Position numbers and translations under genes: made by a program. A stretch of 64,000 nt of DNA, taken from the NCBI RefSeq assembly GCF_018687715.1, contig NC_056762.1, positions 23,522,864-23,586,863 on the forward strand, given 5' to 3'. Of this stretch, positions 1 to 10,874 are shown in pieces. This DNA is from Carya illinoinensis. Lineage: Eukaryota > Streptophyta > Magnoliopsida > Fagales > Juglandaceae. Position 1 is the first letter of the stretch. The number at the start of each line of letters is the position of its first letter. The notes beneath the pieces are model-generated. The model saw nothing but the letters and a program-made list of their open reading frames with translations, ran no database searches and was not told where the DNA came from.

Positions 1-1223
1 CTTCCGCCATTTGCAACGCCGCGTGTTTTCTAAAAATACCATATAGCATTGTAAGTATTTTCCAAACCCTACTTTTAGATTTAAGTATATTTTGCTCTTT
101 CAATAATTAATTGTTGTTGGTTGGCTGATTCCGAACTAAGTCCGAGGAGTTCGGGGGTAAGATGGATCGAGGACGAAGTGCTTGGTTTTGCTTGTTTATG
201 TTCGCTTGATTATTTGAGCCATGAGGCGTGAGTTGCATATTATGTTTATGGGCATTTTGTTTTAATCGAGAAAATCTCGTTTTATTGGCGTAAATGGTTT
301 TTGGGTGCGTGTGTCTCACTAGCCCAAGCCGGGATGAGTTATTATCTTGGTGGAGCTCCTCTGGTCATTCAGGAGTGGACAATACTGAGTGACATCCCCT
401 GGGTTGTTGCAGGGCGATGACCGGATCGCACGATACGGTAACGCTTAGAGTGGCGGGGACTAGAGGATGGCCTGGCCAAGTACGCGCGAGGCGCAAGTCT
501 GGGTATCGCTTATTTAGGTGTCACATGCGTAGTCGTTACCTGCGGTGTGGCACAGAGCCAGGGTATGCGGATGATCCCTAGGGGAGATCATGGTGCATGC
601 ATAACCGGTTTGTTTTTACGGTTTTTGGATGTGGGCCATTTTCTGGGAAAATGGCGATGTTTGGTTTTCGAGGCTTTTGATCCATTTTCTGGGAAAATGG
701 TGGTTTGGGCCATTATCTGGGATAATGGCGAGGCTTGGTTTTAACGATATGTTTTTTTGTGGGCTAATTTGGGTTTTTGGCGTGCGTGGAAAAATTATGT
801 TTTATGGCGCATGTGCATTGGTTTTTATTTCATGCATATTGTTTGAGTTTATATATTTTTATCTAGTGGTGTTTGAAGTTTACTTACCTACGGCACCATT
901 TTTGGTACCGTAGATTTTGGTACAGAGATCGAGGATGAGGAGGAGGAGGTTGAGCCCAAGGATGCGGCTCCGCCGGGATGCTGATGTTATGCTTTGTATT
1001 TGGTTTAAAATTTATGTTTGTGCTTTGTAATATTTATTTATGTATGTTTTGAATAGCTTTGTATTAAACAAGAAAAAATTTTGGTACTTAGTTATTGACT
1101 TGCTTTTTGCTGCGTTTTTCTCGTGCACATTCGTCACTTATACACACACTTGGCACACGTGATGTCCTCATCCGGACGTCTCGATTTTTCCGTGTTCGTG
1201 CGTGGGGATTTGGGGGCGTCACA
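1..1223 (+). repeat. Ty3/Gypsy LTR, subfamily A, right-hand part
   Basis: This is the 3' part of a long terminal repeat that begins before the window. It matches the LTR at 7186-9306 along its length and ends in the same terminal sequence, a G-rich stretch closing in GCGTCACA, at 1223. It carries the pyrimidine-free central part of the LTR and the three short palindromes at 636-728. ORFs reported inside it are not conserved as proteins between copies. Since only the right end is visible, I cannot tell a solo LTR from the 3' LTR of a full element. Confidence 0.85.
636..728 (+). repeat. Triple palindrome module in the Gypsy A LTR
   Basis: Three 19-bp hairpins lie at 636-654, 682-700 and 710-728. 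Each has an 8-bp perfect stem around a TGG loop. The first two read CCATTTTC/GAAAATGG and the third CCATTATC/GATAATGG, so the stem base changed on both sides together. Function is unknown. Confidence 0.75.
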
Positions 1224-1429
1224 TGATCTACCAGGACTCGATTTTAACCTCAATAACTTATCTAAACAATACTTAAGACTTCTAGATAGATTTAATATTG
1301 TTTAGAGATAAATCAATAATTATTTTACATTCATACAACAAATTCAAATATAATGATAAGATAAGCCTTATCATATAGTCATCTAATCCTAACCAATTTT
1401 TGCCTTTACGCAACAACCATAATGGAAGG
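1224..1429. other. AT-rich DNA, probably degenerate caulimovirid
   Basis: No ORF or recognisable motif is visible. It runs straight into the coat-protein fragment at 1430, so it is probably the degraded upstream part of the same viral insertion, but I could not align it convincingly. Confidence 0.35.
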
Positions 1430-1895
1430 AAAAGTTCATAGCTAGACTTCCATATTACTTCGCTCAAAAGGTGCGAGAATATTTAGTAAAACCAGATGAT
1501 ACTATTAATTTTATTAATCTCACATATGGAGATATAATATCTACTATTAATAGAACTGTTCTGATTATGTGTAATGACTTAAAATTAAAAAAGAAAATGG
1601 AAATAGAAAAGAAATTTGCTAAGAAAGAGTTAGATACCTTTTGTGAACAATTCGGTTATTTTCCATTATTGGTTCTTTCTACAAGACGTAGAAAAGGAAA
1701 AAGAATTTATAAGAATTATCCAAATAAGAAATGAAAATGTAAAAAACCTTATAAAAAGACAAAAGAAAAATAAGTATATAATAAACCAATAAAGGGTACA
1801 AAAAAGTTTAATAAAAAGAAAAAACAAGTTGTTTGTTATAAATGTAGAAAAGTTAGACATTATTCATCAAATTGTAAAGGTAAAAATGAACAACG
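1430..1895 (+). pseudogene. Endogenous caulimovirid coat-protein fragment
   Basis: The reading frame open from 1471 to 1734 and its continuation past the stop at 1732-1734 match the C-terminal half of a caulimovirid capsid protein. It has a lysine-rich basic tail followed by a CX2CX4HX4C zinc knuckle (CYKCRKVRHYSSNC) at about 1828-1872. A paralogous piece lies on the opposite strand at 4689-5045, so the two form an inverted duplication. The frame is broken by at least one in-frame stop and both ends are lost. The knuckle, which binds viral RNA in this family, is intact here but mutated in the minus-strand copy. Confidence is good for Caulimoviridae and lower for the genus. Confidence 0.7.
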
Positions 1896-2070
1896 ACCAA
1901 AAGAGACACATAGAGCGAAATAGTAGAAATCCACCATCAAAATGCAAGTAGAGAAACGATCTGATCAAATCTGGAGGATTTGAAGGAAAGGGGAGGGATT
2001 GTAATAGATCTGGAAGAAGCAAGAAGGGATAAATTTCGTGTGTCGGAAAGCCAGCGACTGCTTTAGTTGG

Positions 2071-2460
2071 AGTTTGGTGTACTAGATTGTAATAATAATG
2101 TGTAGCCTTTTGGGCTAGTAATAAGAGCTTGCGGCTCTAATGTTGTTTTCATTAATTTATAATGAATCATTTATACTACAGTTAAAGGATATGATCTTTT
2201 CATCACTTGACAACAATTTGTTTTAATATTTAATGTTAAAGCATGTAAAATATTAACATCAAATAATGAAAGTGAATAATTAGGATAACAATTAAAATAA
2301 ACTGGGCCTTGGAATAAACTAGATTCAACCATGCCAAGTAATGAATTATGGAAATTATAATGTCTTCCATCTCTTAAACAGAGTAATACCGAAGCATTTA
2401 GTCTATTTCTGGTAAGTGGTTATACAGCCAGTTGTACCAATCCAATATATATAAAAGAAT
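2071..2460 (-). pseudogene. Endogenous caulimovirid movement-protein fragment (duplicate)
   Basis: About 390 bp are nearly the same as 6793-7185, in the same orientation. On the minus strand it encodes a stretch of a 30K-type movement protein, the plasmodesmal transport protein of plant pararetroviruses, with scattered stops. The piece sits out of order, downstream of coat-protein sequence, so it is a duplication or second integration rather than part of a collinear genome. 1896-2070, between it and the coat-protein fragment, holds nothing I recognise. Confidence 0.6.
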
Positions 2461-3340
2461 ATTTTTGCTCCGTATATATTTTTTACTTTATTAGAAAAAA
2501 TAGGCATATAGTAATAATAATAATAATAATATACATATATAATAGGAAAAGAACAGGTACAGGATCACGGCATTGCTCATGATAGGGTGGGGTTGTAACA
2601 TTAAGTATATTAATAAAATTATCTGATTCTTCTTTTCTAATTATTGCTAATCTTTCTCCTTTTTCTTTTTTAGGAGTATCAATATTTTTATGTATTTTTA
2701 ATAGTATGATTTCTTGTAATAATTGTTCATTAGAAACTTTAAGTTTAATATTAGAAGCTTTCATGTCTCTAATTTCTTTCTTTATTTCATTAATTTCTTG
2801 TTGTAAGTCTTTTAAAGTATTATTTTGTTTTTCTGTTATGAATCTATTTACTATTTCCAAAAAGTTATATGATGAGGAGGTTGAAGTAGGTACAGAAGAG
2901 ATCGGATTAGTAAAAGTATCATTTAATTTTTCAAATGTTCTTTTCTTTCTTGTGGATTACTAATTTTTTCTATTAAGTCTAATATAATATTTTCATGTGT
3001 TGATAAACATTAATAGTTTTGTTATAGATGCAATTATTTTTATCTAGGCAATTACAAGCATGTACTTCATCTTGTTCTGACTCACTACCAGAAGATTGTT
3101 TTGAGAAACTTGATTCTTATAATTGATAAATTTCCTCTACCTCTTAAGAGCTTTCTTTTTCCTCACTTGATTGTATAAGAATATTTAGTAGTTTTTCTTT
3201 TACTACTTCAGGTATATCTAATTGGTTAATTTCTTTTGTAATCTTACAATTTGATTAATAATATTCATGTTTTCCTCATTTATAACAAACAATTTGTTTT
3301 TCCTTTTATTAAACTTTTTTGTACCTTTTACTGGTTTATT
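2461..3340 (-). pseudogene. Endogenous caulimovirid coat-protein tail and coiled-coil region
   Basis: Minus-strand continuation of the coat-protein fragment at 4689-5520 beyond the insertion at 3346-4683. Just below 3340 it shows the lysine-rich tail and a zinc-knuckle remnant near 3240-3300, where the second Cys codon has become TGA. Further on, the frame at 2483-2860 has a strong heptad pattern rich in E, K, I and L, suggesting a coiled coil as in virion-associated segments of these viruses. No protease or reverse transcriptase follows. The frames are broken several times. Confidence 0.55.
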
Positions 3341-3345
3341 ATATA

Positions 3346-4683
3346 TGATTGACTCAAAAGTGAGTAGCACAAATGCTATCCCAAGTGCAGGAGGATGTCA
3401 GATAATAATTAGGAATAAAATTGTTAGATCGTCTTTTCGGGGAAAGTTGTTTAAATTTAAACTTGTATAAAATGGTGAAAAGTTTCACAAATAAAAGTGG
3501 TGGTATGTACAATGAATGGAAGAGTGCAACAAAAATAAAAAGGACACTGATCATAAACCAAATTTATATTTTTAAATTTTTGAGTGTCGAAATAAAATGT
3601 AAAAGTCTAATAAATTGAAATTAACAATTAAGAACTCAACTATACTAAACAACTTTAATTAATCTAAAAATTAAATAATAAAATTGAATTTATTTAATTC
3701 CTAATTAATCTTTAATTAATCTAAAAAAATATAATTATAATACATATTTAATGGAAGTTTAAAGAAATAAGAAAAATAACTAATATAAAATAAAATAAAC
3801 AGTAAATAAAATGTCTAAACTTTTAGGTCAAAAATATAAAAAATGTACCATAAATTTTGAATTGAAATTAAATAAAAAATAAAAAATAAAAAGAATAAGC
3901 TGGACTGCAATAACAATTAGATTACTCAAGAAGCTCTTTAACGGCGCTGCATTTCTTCAATAAAATGAAAAAAAAAATGAATAATGCCCGCAGCTCCCGT
4001 GCGGCGTTGAATTAATACCCCCGAGAAAAATATTTGTTGCCGTGAATGAATTGGACTAAACGAAAAGCAATTCTCTTCTTTCTCGTGCGGCGTTGAAATG
4101 CCCAATCCATAAAATCCGTGTGGCGTGCATTTGACTAAACGAAAAGCCCGGCATTCCAATTTTGGTTCCGTGTCGTGCAAAGACCATAAAGCAACCCATT
4201 AGCCTTCAGGTCCCATGCGTCTAGGAATAAACGGAAGACCTCCTATGGGTCTCGCATGCATGTGTATTACGGGAAACCCAAGATTCCTGCGTGCGTGCGT
4301 GCGTTATCAACCCAAAAGAAAAAGTAATCCTTCAGGGTCCCGTCCGTCCAAAGCCGAAAAAGAAAGAAACGGGCCCCACAGTATGTGACTTTAAAAAGTT
4401 CAAAACTCCATTTCTTTTGACCCATGACTACATATAAACATAAATAAAATACAATAAAAAGAATAAAATATAAAAAAAAAATATTGTGCATATAAAGAAA
4501 AGTTGTTCAATTAAATCACAAGTTATAAAATTAAGTCTAAATCATAATATTGACTAATTTAAACTACAACTTAAATTTATACATCTTAAATATTTTTCTA
4601 TCTAAAATCAATAATAATATAATAAAATAAATAAAATATATTGGTTCTAAATGTATAAAATATGTAATATTTTAGCTCAATCA
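3346..4683. mobile_element. TG...CA element with 5-bp TSD, copy 1 (solo-LTR-like)
   Basis: The element starts TGATTGACTC and ends GCTCAATCA, so its ends form a 7-bp inverted repeat. It is flanked by ATATA at 3341-3345 and 4684-4688. TG...CA ends with a 5-bp duplication are typical of LTR retrotransposon ends. The first 300 bp and last 130 bp match the element at 44277-46713, but the middles differ. No protein is encoded. It splits the caulimovirid coat-protein sequence. It may be a solo LTR or a small non-autonomous element; the orientation is not known. Confidence 0.75.
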
Positions 4684-4688
4684 ATATA

Positions 4689-5520
4689 CTCGTTTTTCTT
4701 TTATCTTTTTACAAGGTTTTTTACATTTTCGTTTCTTATTTGAATAATTATTATAAATTCTTTTTCCATTTTTACATCTCATAGAAGGAGCTAATAATGA
4801 GGAATAACCAAACTGTTCATAAAAGTTACCAAATACTTTCTTAACAAATTTCTTTTCTTTTTCCATTTGCTTTTTTAATTTCAAGTCATTACATATAACA
4901 AGACCAATTCTATTAATAGCTGATATTATATCTCCATATGTGAGATTAATGAAATCAATAGTATTATCTGGTTTTACTAAAGATTCTCGTACCTTTTAAG
5001 CAAAGTAATATAAAAGTCCGGTTATGAACTTTTCCTTCTAGTATAGTTGTTGATAGTCATCTCTAATCATAACTTTAGTTAGAAAGACATCTTTATACAA
5101 TCTAAAATCTTAAATTGATTAATAAATTACTAGTTCTTTCTTTAAATTAAACATAATCACCTACAAAATGTTTTGTTAATATAAACATTAAAGTGTTAAT
5201 AGCATCTTCTATAGGTTGACCATCGTTTGTTTTAATCTCTTGTATATTTTTATCATGTTTATAAGCTTCTAATATTCTTATTCTTTGTTCTTGTGAAAGA
5301 TAATGATCCCACCAACTCTTTAGTTGGCCTAACCGAAACATGTGCTATTTGATGATCTATCATTCTATTGGCTTTATAAATATTAGCTATCATAATTATT
5401 TCTTGAAAATGATTTAATATTTCATATTTAGATAATCTATCTATATTTCATTCATATAATGCATCTGGTGAAAAAGCAGATCTTACTATATGTTCTCTTT
5501 CCTCAAATTACGAGTAATAA
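4689..5520 (-). pseudogene. Endogenous caulimovirid coat-protein core
   Basis: The minus-strand frame at 5147-5341 carries a tryptophan-rich block (KSWWDHYLS) and a downstream block ending in KHFVGDY, both typical of the conserved core of caulimovirid capsid proteins. The frame at 4681-4884 is the basic C-terminal part. Stops and frameshifts separate them. The sequence continues after the inserted element in the 2461-3340 fragment. It faces the same way as the movement-protein fragments at 7185 and 16439, giving the usual order of leader, movement protein, coat protein on the minus strand. Confidence 0.7.
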
Positions 5521-6640
5521 AAGTATGTTTTTTAGACTTTCTAGGATAATGTTCATAAGTATGATTTCCTTTAATCTTATATATCTATAAGTCTTTAAAT
5601 TGATTTCAATTTTATTAATTTCAGAGTCAGATAAATCAGGTGAATTTGTTTGACTTAATGCATTAATATGAGATTGTTTTGAAGTAGATGCAGTATTATC
5701 AATATTTAATTTTTCTAATTTGCTAGAGATTTGTTCTAGCAAAATCGTCTTCAGTTTAGAAAAATTAGATTTTAAGTGAGTAGGAATTTCATGGGGGATA
5801 AATAAAAGAATTTCTCTTACTTCTTTAATAGGAGTTTTAATAGGGGTATTAGGTTTTCAATCCTTCCTAGTTGCTTACTCATGGTTTTTAAATATAAATT
5901 AGTATGATTATTTTGTTTAATTATATTCTCAGTGTTTTTAATTTCTAGTGAAGTTAATTTCTTTATTGGTGATGCTAATATTTGTGTACTTCCTTAATTA
6001 TACTTAAAGGCTTCAAAAGGAGGATATTCTTGATAAATAATTTGATTATTTTCTACTTTAACCCATTGTTTAGTAGTCCAATTTATTGTTGATAATTGAT
6101 TTGATTTATATATTTCAAACTATGTAAAGAAATATATATTAATTTGTATACTTTCTAAATATTCATAATATTTTGTTTGGATATTATCTCTTTCTAATTT
6201 TGAGAAAATAGAGAAAAATGAAAATCTTTCTGTTCATTTTCTTCTTTCATATAATCTTGTTTAAGATAATATTTGTTAATTTTAAAATTTTCTTTACTAA
6301 GGGTGAATATTTGGGTATCATCTCCAATTACTAGTGAATATGTTGGAGAAGAAGGTTCTTTAGTCTGATAGGGATTAGAGGTGGATGCTAAATCAGGATG
6401 ATTGACTGAATATGCCGGTATATCAATAATATTTCCAAGAATAACTTTCCGGATTTAAGTATCCAGATTTTGAGATCTGGTATCAAAATTTTGTGATCTG
6501 TTTCTAAAGATTGAAGTGAGTGTAGATCTATTATCAAAATTTTGTGATCTATTTCTAGTGAGTGTAGATCTGGGTGTGTGGTAACTGGAGAGTGCTGGAG
6601 AAGAATAATGAGATAATGATTTCTTAAATGGTTGAAACGC
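5521..6640 (-). pseudogene. Endogenous caulimovirid region between movement and coat proteins
   Basis: This is AT-rich minus-strand coding debris lying between the movement-protein part and the coat-protein core. Short open frames occur at 5503-5742 and 6388-6657, the latter with an imperfect repeated D-L-H-S-L-style motif coming from small tandem duplications near 6465-6570. No catalytic motif is visible. I assign it to the virus by position and by continuity of the frame with its neighbours. Confidence 0.5.
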
Positions 6641-7185
6641 AATTTGGACTGTTTCATCCTGATTTTGATCTATATAATCTAAATTTTCTTTAGAATTGTT
6701 TTCTATTTTTAGTAATGGAATAATATTTTTTAATTGCCATTCATTAGGAAAAGTAATCTGATTCCAATGAATCTATTTAAGAATTTGTATGCTAGAGTTT
6801 GGTGTACTAGAACGTAAAAATAGTGTGTAGCCTTTTGGGCTAGTAATAAGAGCTTGCGGCTCTAATGTTGTTTTCATTAATTTATAATGAATCCTATACA
6901 CTACAGTTAAAGGATGTGATCCTTTCATCATATGATAACCATTTGTTTTAATATTTAATATTAAATCATGTAAAATATTAACATCAAATAATAAAAGTGA
7001 ATAATTAAGCTAGCAATTAAAATAAACTGGGCATTGGAATAAACTAGATTCAACCATGCTAAGTAATGAATTATGTAAATTATAATATCTTTCATCTTTT
7101 GAACAGAGTAATACCGAAGCATTTAGTCCATTTCTAATAAGTGATTTTACAGTCACTTGTACCAATCCAATATATATAAATTAAT
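6641..7185 (-). pseudogene. Endogenous caulimovirid movement-protein segment
   Basis: Minus-strand sequence encodes the central part of a 30K-superfamily movement protein. It matches the duplicate at 2071-2460. The reading continues to the N-terminal part at 16079-16439, because the Gypsy A element (7186-16073) inserted here and duplicated TTAAT. Stops are present. Function in a virus: cell-to-cell movement through plasmodesmata; here it is a dead copy. Confidence 0.65.
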
Positions 7186-9306
7186 TGTGGTGACCCGCTT
7201 TTGAGTGTATTTTCACTGAAAGGTTGTTTTATTTTAATTAATATATTAGTTTAGTTATTTTAATTTAGTGCGTTTTAAAATTTGGTTTTTAATTTATTTG
7301 ATGATGTGTTTTATTTCTTTTAGTCTTTTTCGATTTTTAATCTTGTCGCGGCGGTTTAGTTTTGTTTTCCCGGAATGAGGATTAGACCTCATCTTCTTTT
7401 CCTACACCTCTTTTCCCTTTTTCCTTTTTCTCTTTTTCTTCTTTCTTTTTCTTTCTTTTTCTCTTTTTTCTTTCTTTTCTTTTTTTTTTTCTTCTCCTTC
7501 CCCGCGTCGACCTCGTCCCTCTCTCTCTCCTCCTCTCCATGCCAGAAGCCAACCCAGCTCGACCCGCCGCCGTGCGGCTCACCGCCCCCACCGGTCGACT
7601 CCTCTCCCTCCAGCGCACCTCACCACCAATTCCCAGCCCCATCCAGCCGGCCGTTTGGCCGGAAAACCCCCTTAAAGCCTACACGGTTTTTGCCTCGATC
7701 TGCCGCCGTCGCTCCACCTCCGGCTACCATTTCTTCACCACTTCATCACCGGTCCCTTCCCGTCCTAACCCACCTATTTTCGGCCTCCAACGACCACCGG
7801 AACAGCTCCCACGAGCTACCTTTCCTTTTAGGGAAATCCGGCCTCTCTCCGGCGTTTTCCCCGCCACCCACGGCCAACCACCACTTCCAATAGCTTCACA
7901 ATCATCCCTAGACCATTCCCTATTGATCCCAAGCCCTGGTTTGTCTCCGTTCAAAAGTGGGTATTTCAAAACCTACAGCCACAGTGATTTTTCACTGTAA
8001 CGTTGCTTTTTCTCCGCCGTTTGCAACGCCGGGTGTTTTCTAAAATTACCGTATAGCACTGTAAGTATTTTCCAAACCCTATTTTCAGATTTAAATATAT
8101 GTATCACTCATTCAATTTATTTTATCTGCTGGTTGGTTGATTCCGGACTGAGTCCGAGGAGTTCGGGGGTCAGATGGATGGAGGACAGAGTTGCTTGATT
8201 TATTGTATTATGGTTGGTTGTTTGTTTTGTGCATTGAAAATTGCATTTGCATGGTGCATGCACGTGTATTTTATTTTATTTGAGAAATCCTGTTTTGCTG
8301 GCGTGAATGGATTTTCGGGTGTGTGTGTCTCACGAGCCCAAGCCGGGATGAGTTATTATCTCGGTGGAGCTCCTCTGGTCACTCAGGAGTGGATAATACT
8401 GAGTGACGTCCCCTGAGTTGTTGCTGGGCGACGACGGGAGCGGGGCTAGAGGATGGCCTGGCCAGGTACGCGCTGGGCGCGAGTCTGCGCATTGCTCTAC
8501 TCATCGACTCCGTGGCCCTTCGCTGGCGAGGGCTAGAGGATGGCTTGGCCAGGTACCCGCTGGGCGCGAGTCTGGGCATCGCTTGTTTAGGTGTCACATG
8601 CGTAGTTGTTACCTGCGGTGTGGCACAGAGCCAGGGTGTGCGGATGATCCCTAGGGGAGATCATGGTGCATGCAAAACCAGATTGTTTTTATGATTTTCG
8701 GATGTGGGCCATTTTCTGGGAAAATGGCGAGTTTTGGTTTTGAGGCTTTTGATCCATTTTCTGGGAAAATGGTGGTTTGGGCCATTATCTGGGATAATGG
8801 CGAGGCTTGGTTTTGAGGATATGTTTTGATGGGCCAAATGGGTTTTTTGGCGTGCGTGGTAAAAATGTGGTTTTGCGGGACATGTGCATTGGCTTTTCTT
8901 GCATCCATGTTGCTTGAGTTCTATGTGTTTTTATCTAGTGGTGTTTGGGTTTTACTTACCTGCGGTACCATTTTTGGTTCCGTAGCTTTTGGTGCAGAGT
9001 TCGAGGATGAGGCTGAGCCCGGGGATTTGGCTCCGCCGGGTTGCTGATGTTATGCTTTGTATTTGATATTATATTATATTATATTCGTATTTTGTAATAT
9101 TTATTTATGTATGTTTTGAATAGCTTTGTATTAAACAAGAAAAATTCTGGTACTTAGTTATTGACTTGCTTTTCGCTGCGTATTTCTCATGCACATGTTG
9201 CTTTTGCACACACTTGGCACACGTTGTTAGGGTGGTGACCCATGATGTCATCATCCGGACGTCTCGATTTCCCCGTGTCCGTGCGTGGGGATTTGGGTGC
9301 ATCACA
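7186..9306 (+). repeat. 5' LTR of Gypsy A
   Basis: 2121 bp, TG...CA. It includes a pyrimidine-rich tract at about 7390-7500, a duplicated block of roughly 80 bp near 8440-8590 built on CTAGAGGATGGCCTGGCCAG, three palindromes at 8709-8800, and the common LTR end. The long ORFs across the pyrimidine tract are composition artefacts. Confidence 0.92.
8709..8800 (+). repeat. Triple palindrome module, Gypsy A 5' LTR
   Basis: Hairpins at 8709-8727, 8754-8772 and 8782-8800, each with an 8-bp stem and TGG loop. The third has the paired T-to-A/A-to-T stem change seen at 710-728. Confidence 0.75.
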
Positions 9307-9308
9307 GG

Positions 9309-9320
9309 TGGTATCAGAGC
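9309..9320 (+). other. Primer binding site (tRNA-Met)
   Basis: TGGTATCAGAGC lies two bases after the LTR end and is the standard initiator tRNA-Met complement used by plant LTR retrotransposons for minus-strand DNA priming. Confidence 0.9.
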
Positions 9321-9564
9321 GGTTTGGCTCTGGGTAAAACCACATGTCCCGTAGGTAGTACCAGAATGCTTTTAAAGTTGTTTTAAAAAATTATGTTAAG
9401 TACAGTTGTTTTATTTGTCTGAGTTTGTTTGTTTGTTTTTATTTATGTAGTTATGTTTTTGCAAGTTGGTTTCTTTTGTTTTGTGTGTGGTGTTAGTTTT
9501 GTTTTTGTTGGTTTTATTTGTTTTTGTTTTCTGAAAGGGGGGTCAAAGGTTAGGTGGCAGGAAA

Positions 9565-10788
9565 ATGGGAAGGCCAAAGAAATCTACTCAGGAGCCACGG
9601 GACAATACATCAAGAGATGACTCCATAGCCCAAGCCATACGGCAGATGACGGAGTTTATGCAGCAAAGTTATAGGCCACAACAGACAGGGCCTTGGCCAC
9701 AACCAGGGGGACCTTGGCCACAACAAGGGGGTCCCTGGCCGCCACAAGGAGGGCCTTGTCCGCAACAAGAAGGATTTTGGCCACAACCAGGAGGTCCTTG
9801 GCCATATCAGGGAGGGCCTTGGATGTACCCGGGAGGGTCCAGTAGCATGGTGCAAGCCGGGTGCACCTATGAGCGCTTCCTGGCGCATAGGACTCCACAC
9901 TTCACTGGAGAAGAGGATCCACTTCAAGCTGGAAAATGGATCAAAGACCTGGAGAGAACATTTGAGGTGTGTGGATGCACCGAGGCGCAACAGGTACTCT
10001 ACGCCAGCTATCTCTTGCAAGGTACCGCTTCTGATTGGTGGGATACCAAGAGGGTGATGCTGGAATCAGAATTAGGATCTTTCGCTGCGGTGACCTGGCA
10101 GCGCTTCAAGAAGGAATTTAATGACTGCTTCTTTCCCGCATCGGTAAGGAAGCAAAAGGCGAGAGAGTTCTCAAAATTGGTCCAAGGGGGCGCCACAGTG
10201 GAACAGTACGCCCGGAGATTCATAGAACTTGGGCGATTTGCTCCTCACCTTATCGCCATGGAGGAGATGCGAGCTGATCGTTTTCAGGAGGGACTACGCC
10301 CTGATATACGCTATATGGTGGTCAGCCATCGGATATCCACTTTTCAGGAATTAGTGGATGTGGCCACCCTGGTGGAACGAGAAAATAATCTAAGTATGGG
10401 CTCCCCTCCAGGGCATAAGAGGCAGAGTTTTTCTGGTGAAGGAAGCAGCTCAGGTTCACCTCAGAAATTTGTTCAGCGGACCGGGACTCAACCGCAAGCA
10501 TCCTCAAGTGTTCGCATGGGAGGACGTGTGCCTGTTTGCGGAGTTTGTAATAGAGCCCATGTGGGTGAGTGCCCTTCTGGTGGGGCTCGATGTTATAATT
10601 GTGGCCAGCAGGGTCACTTTGCCCGAGAATGTCCAAGAACAGTTCAAGGAAGCCGTGGAGGTAGACGCGGTGGAAGAACAAACCCGAGACAAATAGTGCA
10701 AGCCCGGGTTTATGCTGTCACACCCAGAGAGGTGGATGATGAGGCACCAGCGACCCATGATGCTGGAGTAATCACAGGTATGGATTAA
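9565..10788 (+). CDS. gag: Gypsy A Gag polyprotein, intact
   Basis: A 407-residue capsid/nucleocapsid protein. The N-terminus is followed by a proline-, tryptophan- and glutamine-rich repeat (units like GPWPQQGG) at about residues 40-92. A retrotransposon Gag domain spans about 100-270, with the WWDTKR and ERFLAHRTP blocks usual in this family. Two Cys/His knuckles follow: CGVCNRAHVGEC at about 327-338 and a canonical CYNCGQQGHFAREC at 343-356. The start is the first ATG after a 258-bp leader. The stop at 10786-10788 lies inside the proposed intron, so unspliced RNA gives Gag alone. Unlike the Gypsy B copy it has no internal stop. Confidence 0.88.
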   Translation: MGRPKKSTQEPRDNTSRDDSIAQAIRQMTEFMQQSYRPQQTGPWPQPGGPWPQQGGPWPPQGGPCPQQEGFWPQPGGPWPYQGGPWMYPGGSSSMVQAGCTYERFLAHRTPHFTGEEDPLQAGKWIKDLERTFEVCGCTEAQQVLYASYLLQGTASDWWDTKRVMLESELGSFAAVTWQRFKKEFNDCFFPASVRKQKAREFSKLVQGGATVEQYARRFIELGRFAPHLIAMEEMRADRFQEGLRPDIRYMVVSHRISTFQELVDVATLVERENNLSMGSPPGHKRQSFSGEGSSSGSPQKFVQRTGTQPQASSSVRMGGRVPVCGVCNRAHVGECPSGGARCYNCGQQGHFARECPRTVQGSRGGRRGGRTNPRQIVQARVYAVTPREVDDEAPATHDAGVITGMD

Positions 10789-10874
10789 TTTAATTTTAAG
10801 TTGGATTTAATTTTTGGTGTATTTGGTTTCTTCTTTGCTTTTTTGGATTTCATGGGTTGATGTGTTTGGTTCAG
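10778..10874 (+). other. Candidate 97-bp intron between gag and protease
   Basis: Donor ACAG/GTATGG at 10778 and acceptor GGTTCAG/GAAGAG ending at 10874. The interval is T-rich with a TTGAT branch-like site and contains the gag stop codon. Removing it joins gag in phase to the protease frame, which begins with R-V-R-L-Y before the LFDSGAS active site. I infer splicing from sequence only. Confidence 0.65.

Noticed and set aside
7375..8000. 172- and 153-codon ORFs at the LTR start, and their counterparts at 14144-14760
   Set aside because: Composition-driven frames through a TTTTCTTTT tract and adjacent C-rich DNA; both strands are open at once, typical of low complexity rather than coding.
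10814..10874. N-terminal 20 codons of the ORF starting at 10814 as part of Pol
   Set aside because: Hydrophobic residues here have no counterpart in Gypsy proteases and lie within the GT-AG spacer; the Pol homology starts at 10875.
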